A stretch of DNA of 64,000 bases, taken from assembly GCA_910589415.1 (NCBI GenBank), contig OU342633.1, forward strand, positions 13,864,858 through 13,928,857. Direction: 5' to 3'. The notes below the pieces were generated by a model that was not told the DNA's origin, searched no databases, and was given only the letters and a program-made list of their open reading frames with translations. Position numbers and translations under genes: made by a program. Source of the stretch: Malachius bipustulatus (taxonomy: Eukaryota > Arthropoda > Insecta > Coleoptera > Melyridae). This document shows, piece after piece, positions 1 through 11,023 of this stretch. The first letter of the stretch is position 1; the number at the start of each line of letters is the position of its first letter.

Positions 1-275
1 TCTAGAAATTTAAGGGTCAAATGTACTTCTAAAATCGCCGGTGTACGTTATGTGAACCTGCTTTAATCTCTAGTTTTTGTGACCTAAATGCCAGCTCCTT
101 AACTGATATATTGCGGGTTGCTGATTTGAATGTTTTTTATTCGTTAGTTTTTTTTATTCTTTGGGTGGGGTGAGGGTTCTGAATGACTTTCTTTTCTTCG
201 ATCCCTTACTTGCTTCCTATATTGTTAAATATTTTATAATACATAGTGTAACTATTTTAATGGTATGGCAATAAA
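1..275 (+). mobile_element. 3' end of a non-LTR retrotransposon
   Basis: This stretch ends in AATAAACTATT and runs directly into a trinucleotide microsatellite, the usual 3' terminus of CR1/Jockey-like LINEs. No reverse transcriptase motif can be read before the window edge, so this is probably 3' UTR only and the clade cannot be assigned. The element would lie on the plus strand and extend left of the window. Confidence 0.45.
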
Positions 276-276
276 C

Positions 277-332
<56 letters not shown>
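276..332 (+). repeat. (ATT)n microsatellite
   Basis: About 19 uninterrupted TAT/ATT units follow directly on an AATAAA-containing 3' UTR. It is best read as the tail of the LINE to its left. Confidence 0.9.
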
Positions 333-334
<2 letters not shown>

Positions 335-357
335 AATATATATTTTAAAAGCTTTTC

Positions 358-1500
358 AGGCAACAAACATTTTGATGGAAAAAAACAATAGATCACTTTA
401 CTAACACTAATGGTAATGCATTATCAATATTAAGCCACTAAAAATCAAATTGCAGACTGACACAGATATGAGGTAAATGTTTGTTTATTTTTTTCTTGGC
501 AGAAGTTGCAAGTAAACACGCTTCACAAATCACAAGTAATGGAAGTCAATATTTTTAAAATGAACAACTCAAACTTTTTATTTCTCACAAACATTTTCAT
601 GAAGAAAAAAACAATAGACCACTTTACTAATACCAATGAAACAGATTATCAATATTGAGCCACTAAAAATAAGCAAACAAAAATCGTGAACCTGGCCAGA
701 AAAATTACAGACTGACACAGATATGAGGTAGATGTTTGTTTATTTTTTTCTTGTCAGAAGTTGCAAGTAAACACGCTTCACAAATCACAAGTAATGGAAG
801 TCAATATTTTTAAAATGAACAACTCAAACTTTTTATTTCTCACAAACATTTTCATGGAGAAAAAAACAATAGACCACTTTACTAATACCAATGAAACAGA
901 TTATCAATATTGAGCCACTAAAAATAAGCAAACAAAAATCGTGAACCTGGCCAGAAAAATTACAGACTGACACAGATATGAGGTAGATGTTTGTTTATTT
1001 TTTTCTTGGCAGAAGTTGCAAGTAAACACGCTTCACAAATCACAAGTAATGGAAGTCAATATTTTTAAAATGAACAACTCAAACTTTTTATTTCTCACAA
1101 ACATTTTCATGAAGAAAAAAACAATAGACCACTTTACTAATACCAATGAAACAGATTATCAATATTGAGCCACTAAAAATAAGCAAACAAAAATCGTGAA
1201 CCTGGCCAGAAAAATTACAGACTGACACAGATATGAGGTAGATGTTTGTTTATTTTTTTCTTGGCAGAAGTTGCAAGTAAACACGCTTCACAAATCACAA
1301 GTAATGGAAGTCAATATTTTTAAAATGAACAACTCAAACTTTTTATTTCTCACAAACATTTTCATTAAGAAAAAAACAATAGACCACTTTACTAATACCA
1401 ATGAAACAGATTATGAATATTGAGCCACTAAAAATAAGCAAACAAAAATCGTGAACCTGGCCAGAAAAATTACAGACTGACACAGATATGAGGTAGATGT
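358..1500. repeat. 255-bp tandem repeat array, about 4.5 units
   Basis: The block CAGACTGACACAGATATGAG recurs at 453, 708, 963, 1218 and 1473, exactly 255 bp apart each time. The inner units are nearly identical. The first unit lacks a segment of about 33 bp that includes GTGAACCTGGCC. After about 1500 the sequence departs from the unit, but AAGTTGCCGGTAAACAC still resembles it. No open frame crosses the units. It may be a short satellite block or repeats internal to a transposon. Confidence 0.95.
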
Positions 1501-1706
1501 TTGTTCACTTTTTGTTCACTTGTGCACTCTTTGTGCACTCTAAGTTGCCGGTAAACACTGCTCCCGCTTGCTACAACCACTACAGCCCTCTCCAGGGTAT
1601 ATATCTTCAATGTCTGGCACATTCAGAAGGTCAAGCTCCTTCTATTATTATAAGTTTAAAAATTAAAATTTATTTGTAATTACCTAATTATACAAAAAAA
1701 TATGAT

Positions 1707-1722
1707 GTTACCATATGGTAAC
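1707..1722. repeat. 16-bp perfect palindrome
   Basis: GTTACCATATGGTAAC is a perfect palindrome between the tandem array and a pair of small minus-strand frames. It could be a protein-binding site or chance. Confidence 0.6.
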
Positions 1723-1878
1723 GCTAGGCTTTTCTTCTAAAAATAAAAAAAATGTTCTTTTCGAAATAATAGTCTTTATATTGCAAACAGATATCATAAA
1801 AAATGCATATTTTGATTATTCAATATGTTTTGGTGTGATATATCACATTGCATTCGATGCACATTCCCACTTCACTTT

Positions 1879-2043
1879 TTATACACATTGTGCGTACAAC
1901 GGAAGTACAACCTTCTCCAGCATAGCGGCGCCTTTTTTTCCTGGAACACTGGTGAGAAGTTGGTTTAGTTCATAACGAATGTAGTCACCAATGCGATTGC
2001 AAGACACACTATTTTTAGAACTCCTAGGGCGTCCAGCAGTCAT
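1879..2043 (-). CDS. Small unrecognised open frame (54 aa)
   Basis: A minus-strand frame opens with an ATG at 2043 and ends at TAA 1879-1881. It encodes a compact, charged peptide starting MTAGRPRSS, with a helix-like centre (GDYIRYELNQLL) and a basic patch (GKKGAAML). The composition is protein-like in AT-rich surroundings. I do not recognise the family. It lies left of a broken Harbinger transposase on the opposite strand, so it may be a relic of that element's second gene or an isolated exon. Confidence 0.35.
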   Translation of the reverse strand: MTAGRPRSSKNSVSCNRIGDYIRYELNQLLTSVPGKKGAAMLEKVVLPLYAQCV

Positions 2044-2305
2044 AACATCAAAAATTAAATAAAAAAATAAAGATACTCCTATGTTAAATCACAGTTTGTA
2101 CAAAATAAATTTATTTCCAACAGATAAAACTAACAACAGAATAAAACAAGAAAAATATAACATTTTCATCCCAACATAAATAAAATAAAATAATAACAGT
2201 ATGTATCAAAAAATATATTTAATACTAATAGGTACAATAAACCAGATGCGAAATCACTTCATTGAATAAATGACTAAAAAGCCTTTTAGTTACTTTAAAT
2301 CTGGT

Positions 2306-2557
2306 TCATTGTTTTAACCAGTTATATGGCAGATTATTCAGTACACGGCAATATTTTCGATTTTGGGAGATACTTCCCCCTACATTTTTTATTAGATTGT
2401 TCTTTTTGGTTTGGGATATATCAACGGGTGACTCTTTTGATATATGCTGATTCATGCCCACTTTTAAAATTTTATTTAGTAGAAAATCCATTTCAGATAC
2501 AGCTGAGTTTTCCGCAGTTTTATATTCCATTGCATATTTTCCCTTTTTTAAAGCCAT
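2306..2557 (-). CDS. Unrecognised open frame (83 aa)
   Basis: An ATG at 2557 opens an 83-codon minus-strand frame ending at 2306. The product is lysine- and asparagine-rich with a helix-prone stretch (MDFLLNKILKVG). No domain is recognised. It is divergent from the Harbinger transposase fragment at 3029-3510, so it may be the remnant of a DNA-binding partner gene, as such elements carry two genes. It could also be a chance frame. Confidence 0.25.
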   Translation of the reverse strand: MALKKGKYAMEYKTAENSAVSEMDFLLNKILKVGMNQHISKESPVDISQTKKNNLIKNVGGSISQNRKYCRVLNNLPYNWLKQ

Positions 2558-3028
2558 TTGAACTATATTTGTTTAGATCATATAGTTCGAGATAATAATA
2601 ATGTTGGAGGAGTTTGTTTGCTCAATTTTTGTTGAGAAGAAAACTCTTTCCATACATAAAAATCTTCAACATTCATCAGCTTTGTTCACACTTTTCCAGA
2701 ATTGCAACTTTGAACGACAGAGATAAAATCAGTGTACTCGTAAATCTTTTTTTTTTAAGACAATTCCACCCGATGGTTTAAGCTGTCGGCGGACATTTTA
2801 TGTCCCGGTTCAAAGTATGGAATAATAATGGAGTGTGCACTAATATGGGACCAGTTAACGATGTATACCAAAAAACTTATAAATGTCCAGTTTTTATTTT
2901 GTGCTGGACAGTTGTCTAACCTCAAAACAAAATTTTCAACATACTGATAGAGGCAGTATTACCATTCTCCGCTGTTGATGAATTTGCAGTCTGAAAAGAT
3001 AACTTCTGTTTTTATTGTCGCTTTTCAG

Positions 3029-3510
3029 TTTCCGTCTACGAAAGAGGAATGGAAGGAGAATGATAAAGGATTTGATGAGAAATTGCAACTACCAAACTGT
3101 GGCGGGGCAATGGAAGGAAAACATATCCGAATTTGTACGCCAGCGGGAACTGTTGTCACAGCCATATACCAACCATCTAATAGAATAAAAAACTGAAGTT
3201 ACCCGAAAGAGATGACTGTAAAGGAAATCTCAATTTTGTATTTATTGGTGATGAAGCCTTTGCCCTTCACAAACATATATTGAAGCCTTTTTCTCGAAGT
3301 ACTCTTACTCTTAATTATGAAAGGCGAATATACAACTATCGAGTATTTAGAGCCCGTTACGCCATTGAAAACGTTTTCGGTTTGATCAGTGCAAGATTTC
3401 GTGTGTTCCATACTGCTTTAAATATGAAGCCATTGAATATACAGTATGTTATATTAGCTATATGTCTTATGTCCTCTGCAAATATCGGGCAGACAAAGTC
3501 AGTTACTTGA
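3029..3510 (+). pseudogene. PIF/Harbinger DDE transposase, internally deleted
   Basis: The first block begins after a good splice acceptor (TTTTCAG ending at 3028) and reads PSTKEEW...PNCGGAMEGKHI, the start of the Harbinger catalytic core. The next 100 or so residues expected in the family are missing. A second block in another frame from about 3187 carries VFIGDEAFAL (second catalytic Asp) and RYAIENVFGLISARFR (catalytic Glu region). The first catalytic residue, normally Asp in GAxDGKHI, reads Glu here. Deletion, frameshift and altered active site together make this a dead copy. It is unrelated at close range to the intact Harbinger transposase at 61283-62672. Confidence 0.75.
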
Positions 3511-4093
3511 TGCAAAAGGAAAACAGAGATGAATAAATGAATTACTTTACCGGAGAAGGATGATATGGCAAGATTATATGGTATTGCCTTGCGCCTTTAT
3601 TTTTACGAAAATAAAAATTGAATAAATTTATAAATGGCTATACCTAATAATATTTTCCACCTCACTATCCACGCTCCCACGCATGCTCTTCAGTATGTTC
3701 CTCAACTTTTCTGAACCAATAAAAGAAAATAATAAACTAGCGGTGATACTCATCTGTCACACATTTGTAAGTGATTAGAAAACATAATTTGATCTATGGC
3801 GATTATAGTTAAGTTATACAACAGCCTTGAGGGGCAATTCAGCCACCATAATAATACAAGCCAATGCTACTAACCATTATTATCGAGAAGATATGACTTA
3901 TAGTGCCTCCTCAGATAATGCAATGTGCTGCCCTTAAAAGAATTTGGAACTTCATTGTATGCAGTAGCGGCAGTATATGAAAAACATCTAACATATAACA
4001 TCTAACATGTAACCTATAAATGATAATTTTATAATTTCCTTCTACAAATCACATTTTTAGTAATAGACATTTTATTGGTATCTTATAAATAAT
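3511..4093. other. Intergenic, AT-rich
   Basis: No coding sequence, terminal repeat or RNA gene is recognised. It is the left flank of the BEL/Pao insertion; the last bases before the LTR are one copy of its target duplication. Confidence 0.5.
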
Positions 4094-4098
4094 ACTAG
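4094..4098. repeat. Target site duplication, left copy (ACTAG)
   Basis: ACTAG directly abuts the left LTR, and the same five bases follow the right LTR at 11634-11638. Five base pairs is the usual length for BEL/Pao integration. Confidence 0.95.
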
Positions 4099-4474
4099 TG
4101 TTTCGAATGTTTGTTCGAATGCTTGATGATGTGTGTTGCCCGGTTCACGGTTATTGTTATAACCGCGCAATTAAGTATGCGACCGTGATCGGCCGCAAGT
4201 GACAATAATGAAACACCGCACTTGTGAATAAAAAGGTGTGTATTATCAACCACTATTTTCGGTTACATATATGATGAAGAGAGCTGCTGCTCTCGGAAAG
4301 GTGTTGACAGTTCACCTGTACAGTCACTTCAGAAGACTCTAATTCGAATGTGTCCGGTTCCCTTGGACCCTCCGAGCTCTCCCACCTCTCGTCCATTGCC
4401 CTAGTCTGATGGACTAAGAATGCTGGGTTGACAATGTTGCCATACAAAGGGGTTGCCACACGGAGACTCCAACA
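4099..4474 (-). repeat. 3' LTR of BEL/Pao element
   Basis: This 376-bp copy matches 11258-11633 base for base as read. In minus orientation it begins TGTTGGAGTCTCC and ends CGAAACA. A 68-codon frame inside each LTR is open but has no recognised product. Confidence 0.97.
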
Positions 4475-4490
4475 TACCGGCCCCTTTGAA
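4475..4490 (-). promoter_or_regulatory. Polypurine tract
   Basis: On the minus strand TTCAAAGGGGCCGGTA lies immediately upstream of the 3' LTR, the position where plus-strand DNA synthesis is primed in LTR retroelements. Confidence 0.75.
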
Positions 4491-4848
4491 GTGTTATGCT
4501 TACAATATAACGATTCAAAATGTTACACATTAAATAAACACAACATTTGCTTTGACTTAAAAACTAACATTAAAATCAGATTCATCCTAATTAAATTGCC
4601 CTAATGTAAATGTGTAAGTATGTAGATATGCCGACCTACAGAAACATTAAAAAAAAAATAAAAATACTTAAGTGCATGAAATGTTCAAAACGAGAAAAAA
4701 AAAAAAATTAATGAAATAAAATAAAATAAACTAATTAAGTGAAATGTTCAAAATGTACAAACTAGGTATGTCCGTTGATCAGTTCGATAAAGTCGTGACG
4801 TAGTACACGCGACACTCACTATGATTTAAAGTACTCATGCACAGAGTT

Positions 4849-7800
4849 TTATGCATTGATTGGCATCTTTGCCAGCTTGTGACAACTTCTAATTAATTCT
4901 TGAGTTGCCGTTTTCACTCTCACTACCCTTACCGTGCCTGTAGCATCGGGGAACACTGTGATGACGCGACCCATTGGCCACACCAGTGGGGACGTGCTGG
5001 CGTCGCGCAGCCATACCATATCACCCACGGCTAGGTTTGCTTGCTCCTTGCACCACTTCGTTTTCTCCTGCAGAGTGTTGAGATAACAGCGACTCCACTG
5101 CGCCCAGAATCGCTGCTGTACTGAGGTGATGTGCTGCCATCTAGATAGCCGATTTGTCGGCACATCCTGCAAGTCTTCGCTCGGCCTGGCATGGAGAGCG
5201 TCTCCGACGAGGAAATGTGCAGGTGTGAGGGGGCTCGGATCGTTAGGATCGTCTGATAAAGGACAGAGGGGACGGGAATTCATTATTGACTCTATCTGTG
5301 TGAATAGAGTTGAAAGTTCCTCAAAAGTTAATTTAGCATTTCCTATTGTTTTTATTAACAGCCGTTTGGCACATTTGACTGCACTTTCCCAGAGACCGCC
5401 AAAGTGAGGAGTATATGCTGGTATGAATTTCCATTTGATGTAATATTTAGTAGCGAAGTCACTAATTTCGTCCCTTGTTTGAGCATTGTTTAAAAAAGTC
5501 TTCCATTCCCTGTCAGCCCCGACGAATGTTTTAGCGTTATCAGAATATATTTCTTCGATTTTACCCCTTCTTGCTATCAATCGATCGAAAGCCGCGAAAA
5601 AGGCAGCAGTAGTTAGGCTGCTCACGACCTCGAGGTGCACCGCCCTTGTAGCGAAACACACAAAAACACACAGGTATGCCTTTCCTGTAGTACGGAGACC
5701 TGTCTTGATTTCAAATGGGCCCGCGTAATCCACCCCGCAGGTAGAGAATGGTTTGCCTGGCCTGACTCTACCAGCAGGTAGATTTCCCATTATTGGATTA
5801 ATTTTTGCATTTGAAAATTTCGCACATTTTATGCATTCGCGGATTGCCCTTTTTACCACCGATTTACCTCGTATCGGCCAATACTGCAAGCGACAAATCG
5901 CTAGAACAGTATCTGCCCCGCAGTGTAAATTTCGTTGATGTATTTCTCGAACAATTAATTTTGTTAGAGAGGATTTAGACGGTATTAGTATAGGGTGGCG
6001 CTGACTATACGGGATATCGGCGTTTTTTAACCTACCACCTACTCGAATAATTCCGCGTTCATCGTAGAACGGACTGAGTGCATACAGTGAGTTCGAACGG
6101 CAATTTTTTCCTGCTATGTATTCATCAACGTTATTGCGTAATTCTACCTGAGCTAGCTTCACTATGCTATTCATCGCCTCCTCCAGTTCATTGACGGATA
6201 ATTTTCCTGCTAATTGCTTTGATTTATTGCCGCGGCTATTGTGAGCGAACCGCAGTGAGAATGCTACTACCCGCTTTAATTTTGTCAAAGAAGAAAATCG
6301 GCTAAATAATTCTTCCGAAAAGTTTGACCCCGAGGTGGTAATTGTCATTATCGAATCTCCTGATTTTTTTATTTCAGGCAAAGCGTCGGGAGGTAATACG
6401 TCCTGTCGTGTGGGCCAGGTTTCCTCTGGTTCAGCCAGCCATGCAGGGCCGCACCACCAGATTCGTGATTCTGATATCTCTGACGCATTGCATCCGCGCG
6501 AGATTAAGTCCGCGGGATTATCGGTGCCGGGTACGTGCCTGAATGATTCTGCGAACCCCGTTCGTTGAATGTCCGCAACTCTATTTGCGACAAACACGGT
6601 TAATTTTCCTGGCTCTGTATTGAGCCAAGCCAGAGTTATGCTTGAATCTGTCCATAAAGTCACCTTATCGACATTGGTAATTGCATTTTTGATTTTCTTT
6701 ATCAATTCTGTTAGTAATCGGGCGGCACAAAGTTCTAGACGCGGAATAGTCATCGTCTTGATTGGCGCGACTCTCGATTTTGAGGTCAGTAGTTGCACGC
6801 CTATGTTACCGTCTGCGCCAATGGACCTGACATATACTACGGCCCCGTATCCTCGCTCGCTGGCATCCGAAAAGCCGTGAATTTCAACCGTTTTCGCGTC
6901 TTTGGGAACTATTTTTCGCGGTATTTGTATTTTACCGACGTTGTGAATATCGGATATAAAGTTAGTCCAATTTTTCCGTACCTGATCTGACACTGGCTCG
7001 TCCCAAGGAATTTTCTCCGCCCATAATTTTTGCACGATACATTTTCCGAGAAATATTACCGGTCCGATGAAAGAAAGCGGATCGAACAGCTGGGCCACCG
7101 TGGATAAGATTGACCTCTTTGTAATTATTTGGCCATGGTTTAGTTTGAATGAAAAACTAAAAGAGTCCGCCGCTGGGTTCCAATGAATTCCCAAAGTTTT
7201 ACATGATTCGGCGTGATTTAATTCGTATGAATTGTCAATGTCGACTTTCGCATCAATCGGAACAACGCGAGGATCATTGGCGTGCCATTTGTGCAATTCA
7301 AAACCACCATTTTTTAGGATTTCCCTAACATTGTCCCGCTTTTTTATTAAATTTTCGACTGAATCATCTCCCGTTAACCAATCGTCAACATAGAATTCGT
7401 TGCTGATAGCTTCAGATGCCGCTTGTGATGACTCATTTTCGATTGATAATTGTAACAAGCACCGGGTTGCTAAAAATGATGCCGACGCGGTACCATAAGT
7501 CACTGTATTTAATTGAAAACATTTGATTGGATCTGTTTCTCTCTCGCGCCAGAATATTCGCTGCATGGGCCTATCTTCTTCCTTCACCCAAATGCACCTG
7601 TACATTTTCGTTATGTCCGCTGTTAGAACATATTCATGTTGCCTAAACCGAAGAATGATTGTAAATAAATCCGGTTGTACAGTGTAGCCAGTCATTAACG
7701 CGTCATTTAACGAAACACCTGTGCTAGACGGGTTGCTAGCATCGAAAACTACGCGCAGTTTAGTCGTTTCACTGTTATCGTTCACAACGTATTGATGAGG

Positions 7801-10626
7801 TATATAATAGGTCTTTTCCTCCTCCGGGAATTGTTCCCTAATCTCAGACATATGTCCGAGATTCTCGTAATCTTGCATGAATTGAATATATTGTTCCCGA
7901 ATGTCGGGTTTCGATGCCAGGCGTCGCTCGAGGGCGTAAAAGCGTTTTAGCGCCGATTTTCTTGATTCACCTATGTCTGCCTTTTTATCGTTGAAAGGCA
8001 ATTTCACTGAAAAATTTCCACCTTGTACTCGTGAGTAATTTTGCTCAAAATGCTTATTACAAGCGATTTCTTCCGCTGTGTGAAATGTTTGCGAAGCGAC
8101 TATTTCTTCTTGTTCGAAGAACCTGTTTAATGACTCATTCAATCTCGAAACATCTGTACAAGCAAGTGAAACTGATTTAGGTACGCTTGCCGGTGGTAAA
8201 CACTGAGCCTTCCCGGAAATTATCCAACCAAGTTTCGAATTTTGTAGGATGGGATTATTTTCACCTAAGCGCCGCTGGCCGTAAAGGAGCAAATCAAAGA
8301 AATGTTCAGCTCCGATTAAAATGTCGATAGGACCGCTCTGATGATATGTCGGATCTGCCAGTCGGATATTATCGGGAATGTTAAATTTTGTAGTGTTTAC
8401 GTTGAATGCCGGTAAATCTTGAGTTATCGATTTCATCACTACACAACTGATTTCCTGCACATAATCATTATTCGCATTGGCTCTAATGGTTACCTTTGCA
8501 CGTCTCGAGACATTGAATTGCGCCTGATTTATTCCGGAAATAGATACCTTTGTCGGAACCGTCTGTAATCCGAACTTATTGCAAGCGCTTTCTGTCAAAA
8601 TATTTAATTGAGAGCCTTGATCTAAAAGGGCGCGAGCCGTAAACGTTTCGCCATTTTTCCCACTGATTTTAATTAGGGCTGTTGCTAATAAAATATTCTG
8701 ATGGACCTGATCTGAGCGGTGGTTGTTCGTCGCGCTCAAACTTGTCAAAGGCGCCGCGGCGCCCGTCTCATCGCTTGAGTTCGCCGGGGCTGAATTTGAC
8801 GCGCGAGTTATTTTTGTTTCCGTTCTTTTTGAATTTGCCGCCACAGTTTTGAATGATTCATGCATTAAAGTGTTATGTCGATCGTTACAAATTCGACATG
8901 AGCCTCCTGTGCAGTCTTTAACTTGATGCGAGGATCCTAAACAATTGTAACATATTTTCCGTTTTTTAACTTCTTGTAATTTACGATCCGCGGTCAATCG
9001 CAAAAACCTGCGGCATCTAAACAACGGGTGACGATCGTCACAGTACGAGCACAACACTTCGGTCGTCACAAATGCCCTAGGAACCTGGAGGTTGTACCTA
9101 TTGTTCGGTTGATTTCCTTGAATTTTGAATCGCCCATAATTATCTTGATTATTATGAATTTTATTTTTGAAAGATGTGTTTTCCAACAATTTTGCTTTGT
9201 TATTTATTACTGTGAATAAATCATCTAATGTGACATTACTCCGGTTACCGCGAAAACGCTCCCACTCTGTACGCGTGTCGTTATCTAATTTTTGCATTAT
9301 GATCTGAATCAATAACGGATCCCATTGTCCAATTAATACACCTAGTGATTGTAACGCGCGCAGATGCTGCTTGATATCAATTATCAAGAACCTGAGAGCA
9401 TGTGCGGATCCCCTACTTATCGCGGAATGTTCTAATATTGCATTAATGTGCTTTATTCTTATATTTTCGAGATCCTCGAATCTGTCCTTCAAAAGTTCCA
9501 TCGCTGTTGCGTAATTTTGATCAGTGACATCGATATTTTTAATGACTAACGCTGCTTCGTCACTGAGACATGACTTTAAATAGTGGAACTTGAGGACGTT
9601 TGATAAAAGCGGATTACTGTCAATTAACGATAGGAAATTATCTCGAAAAGTAATCCAGTTGTCACTGGAGCCATTGAATTTTGGTAAACCTATTGTTGGT
9701 AGCTGTACCGGTGGTACATAAGGCATCTGGGAGCAATAATTGTAGGGTAGTTGGGTATTGTAAAATGCATTAGCAGGCGGCACAAAGGAATTCCCGGGAA
9801 AGTAAGTTTGCATAGGACCACCTGAAGTTATATTGCCCTGCATTACTGGGTTGAAACGATAAGATTGAGTGTTCGAAATATTGTATTCGTTTGACCCTGC
9901 CGCTGTCTGTGTATTATTTGCATTGGCATTGGTATTATAATGGCTCACTTGTGCCGCATTACCGAGTACCGGCTGAGTCACTTCTTGGGAATTTACCGTT
10001 GCTATTTGACTGGGACCTATACCCCCAGCTGAAGGCTGTTGAACATAATTACTTCCAGACATATTGCCTGTTGGTGTTTGAATATGGGCGCCTTGGAATG
10101 CATTTACAGGTAAATTTGCATTCTCAGAAAGGACAACTTGTTCTTGAATATTATCTCGTGTGCAAAATTCGCCCTGTCGAAACATCCCTGTACCTTCCAC
10201 TAAATTTGTGTTATGCTGTGTCCCTACAGTATTTGCAGTCTCATCTACTTGAGTTTCGGTTATCTTCTGAGAATTGCCTATCAACGCTAGCTGATCGTGT
10301 AAAACATTTTCGGCCTGGGCCAACAAGGCATGGAAATTTCTTGCAAATTCCTCTGTTTGATTAACAGGTAAATTCTCGGAATTTAGTATCTGAACTTCGC
10401 TTTTGTCCAGACTTTCTATTGACGATTGAACTCGCTTGAAATCCTCTAACAAAGGTTCAGTTTGATTTATTCTAACATTTAAATCTTTGGCAGCCTCTGA
10501 TGGTGAAAAAGTGCCGGGAAAAATGTTCAAATATGATTTTAATGAATCTAACGCGGTTTTTATTTTTTCCCTTTCTTTGCGAAGTAAGCTAAGTCGGGTT
10601 TGAGCGGATTCGTCACCGTTACCCAT
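4849..10626 (-). CDS. BEL/Pao Gag-Pol polyprotein (1925 aa)
   Basis: This single uninterrupted frame starts MGNGDES at 10626. A coiled N-terminal region and a Gln/Asn-rich stretch (about residues 100-300) lead into the Gag capsid-like region. A CCHC-type knuckle (CYNCLGSSHQVKDC) sits near residue 559, followed by a Cys/His cluster. The aspartic protease motif ALLDQGS has its Asp near 669. Reverse transcriptase shows VFDAS and the catalytic FYVDD near 1079. RNase H begins at GFSDAS near 1253. Integrase has a His/Cys zinc region, then Asp near 1633 (GVDYAGP), Asp near 1696 (SDNAKTF) and Glu near 1747 (GGLWES), and ends in a DUF5641-like domain. All catalytic residues I can check are intact. The protein should form virus-like particles, copy its RNA and integrate it; no envelope is encoded. 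Confidence 0.95.
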   Translation of the reverse strand: MGNGDESAQTRLSLLRKEREKIKTALDSLKSYLNIFPGTFSPSEAAKDLNVRINQTEPLLEDFKRVQSSIESLDKSEVQILNSENLPVNQTEEFARNFHALLAQAENVLHDQLALIGNSQKITETQVDETANTVGTQHNTNLVEGTGMFRQGEFCTRDNIQEQVVLSENANLPVNAFQGAHIQTPTGNMSGSNYVQQPSAGGIGPSQIATVNSQEVTQPVLGNAAQVSHYNTNANANNTQTAAGSNEYNISNTQSYRFNPVMQGNITSGGPMQTYFPGNSFVPPANAFYNTQLPYNYCSQMPYVPPVQLPTIGLPKFNGSSDNWITFRDNFLSLIDSNPLLSNVLKFHYLKSCLSDEAALVIKNIDVTDQNYATAMELLKDRFEDLENIRIKHINAILEHSAISRGSAHALRFLIIDIKQHLRALQSLGVLIGQWDPLLIQIIMQKLDNDTRTEWERFRGNRSNVTLDDLFTVINNKAKLLENTSFKNKIHNNQDNYGRFKIQGNQPNNRYNLQVPRAFVTTEVLCSYCDDRHPLFRCRRFLRLTADRKLQEVKKRKICYNCLGSSHQVKDCTGGSCRICNDRHNTLMHESFKTVAANSKRTETKITRASNSAPANSSDETGAAAPLTSLSATNNHRSDQVHQNILLATALIKISGKNGETFTARALLDQGSQLNILTESACNKFGLQTVPTKVSISGINQAQFNVSRRAKVTIRANANNDYVQEISCVVMKSITQDLPAFNVNTTKFNIPDNIRLADPTYHQSGPIDILIGAEHFFDLLLYGQRRLGENNPILQNSKLGWIISGKAQCLPPASVPKSVSLACTDVSRLNESLNRFFEQEEIVASQTFHTAEEIACNKHFEQNYSRVQGGNFSVKLPFNDKKADIGESRKSALKRFYALERRLASKPDIREQYIQFMQDYENLGHMSEIREQFPEEEKTYYIPHQYVVNDNSETTKLRVVFDASNPSSTGVSLNDALMTGYTVQPDLFTIILRFRQHEYVLTADITKMYRCIWVKEEDRPMQRIFWRERETDPIKCFQLNTVTYGTASASFLATRCLLQLSIENESSQAASEAISNEFYVDDWLTGDDSVENLIKKRDNVREILKNGGFELHKWHANDPRVVPIDAKVDIDNSYELNHAESCKTLGIHWNPAADSFSFSFKLNHGQIITKRSILSTVAQLFDPLSFIGPVIFLGKCIVQKLWAEKIPWDEPVSDQVRKNWTNFISDIHNVGKIQIPRKIVPKDAKTVEIHGFSDASERGYGAVVYVRSIGADGNIGVQLLTSKSRVAPIKTMTIPRLELCAARLLTELIKKIKNAITNVDKVTLWTDSSITLAWLNTEPGKLTVFVANRVADIQRTGFAESFRHVPGTDNPADLISRGCNASEISESRIWWCGPAWLAEPEETWPTRQDVLPPDALPEIKKSGDSIMTITTSGSNFSEELFSRFSSLTKLKRVVAFSLRFAHNSRGNKSKQLAGKLSVNELEEAMNSIVKLAQVELRNNVDEYIAGKNCRSNSLYALSPFYDERGIIRVGGRLKNADIPYSQRHPILIPSKSSLTKLIVREIHQRNLHCGADTVLAICRLQYWPIRGKSVVKRAIRECIKCAKFSNAKINPIMGNLPAGRVRPGKPFSTCGVDYAGPFEIKTGLRTTGKAYLCVFVCFATRAVHLEVVSSLTTAAFFAAFDRLIARRGKIEEIYSDNAKTFVGADREWKTFLNNAQTRDEISDFATKYYIKWKFIPAYTPHFGGLWESAVKCAKRLLIKTIGNAKLTFEELSTLFTQIESIMNSRPLCPLSDDPNDPSPLTPAHFLVGDALHARPSEDLQDVPTNRLSRWQHITSVQQRFWAQWSRCYLNTLQEKTKWCKEQANLAVGDMVWLRDASTSPLVWPMGRVITVFPDATGTVRVVRVKTATQELIRSCHKLAKMPINA

Positions 10627-11023
10627 CTTAAATGGAGCGCAATCTGACTTGCCTGATTATAAAATTAATGATTTGATGTGGAAGCTTATCTAATTTAAAA
10701 CCTAGATTACTTAGGTACCTATTTGAGGAACTGATTTGTGTTTATAAAATTGATGTACCTAAATGATCTAACTGAAAAATGACGACGAATAATATAAAAA
10801 CCAAAAATTAAGAAAAAACAAAAAGACCTCCGTTAAAAGACTATTCACACAAATAACTCAATAACATACAATAATAGAGACGTAATGGGGACTAATGAAT
10901 CGGAATGTTAATGAGGACAATGAAATGATTGATTGGAAGGACTCACCCTGACCATTTCTCTTTGTTCTAACCTGCTGTTGGAATTTGACCTCCTTCCTTT
11001 GGTCGTCTTCTTCTGCTTGATTG

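Noticed and set aside
4253..4459. 68-codon minus-strand frame, repeated at 11412-11618
   Set aside because: It lies wholly within each LTR, so the duplication reflects LTR identity; no domain or expression signal supports a protein.
9891..10364. 157-codon plus-strand frame
   Set aside because: It is antisense to the gag region of the intact BEL/Pao polyprotein and arises from its Gln/Asn-rich codon use. Other plus-strand frames between 5126 and 9219 are similar shadows.
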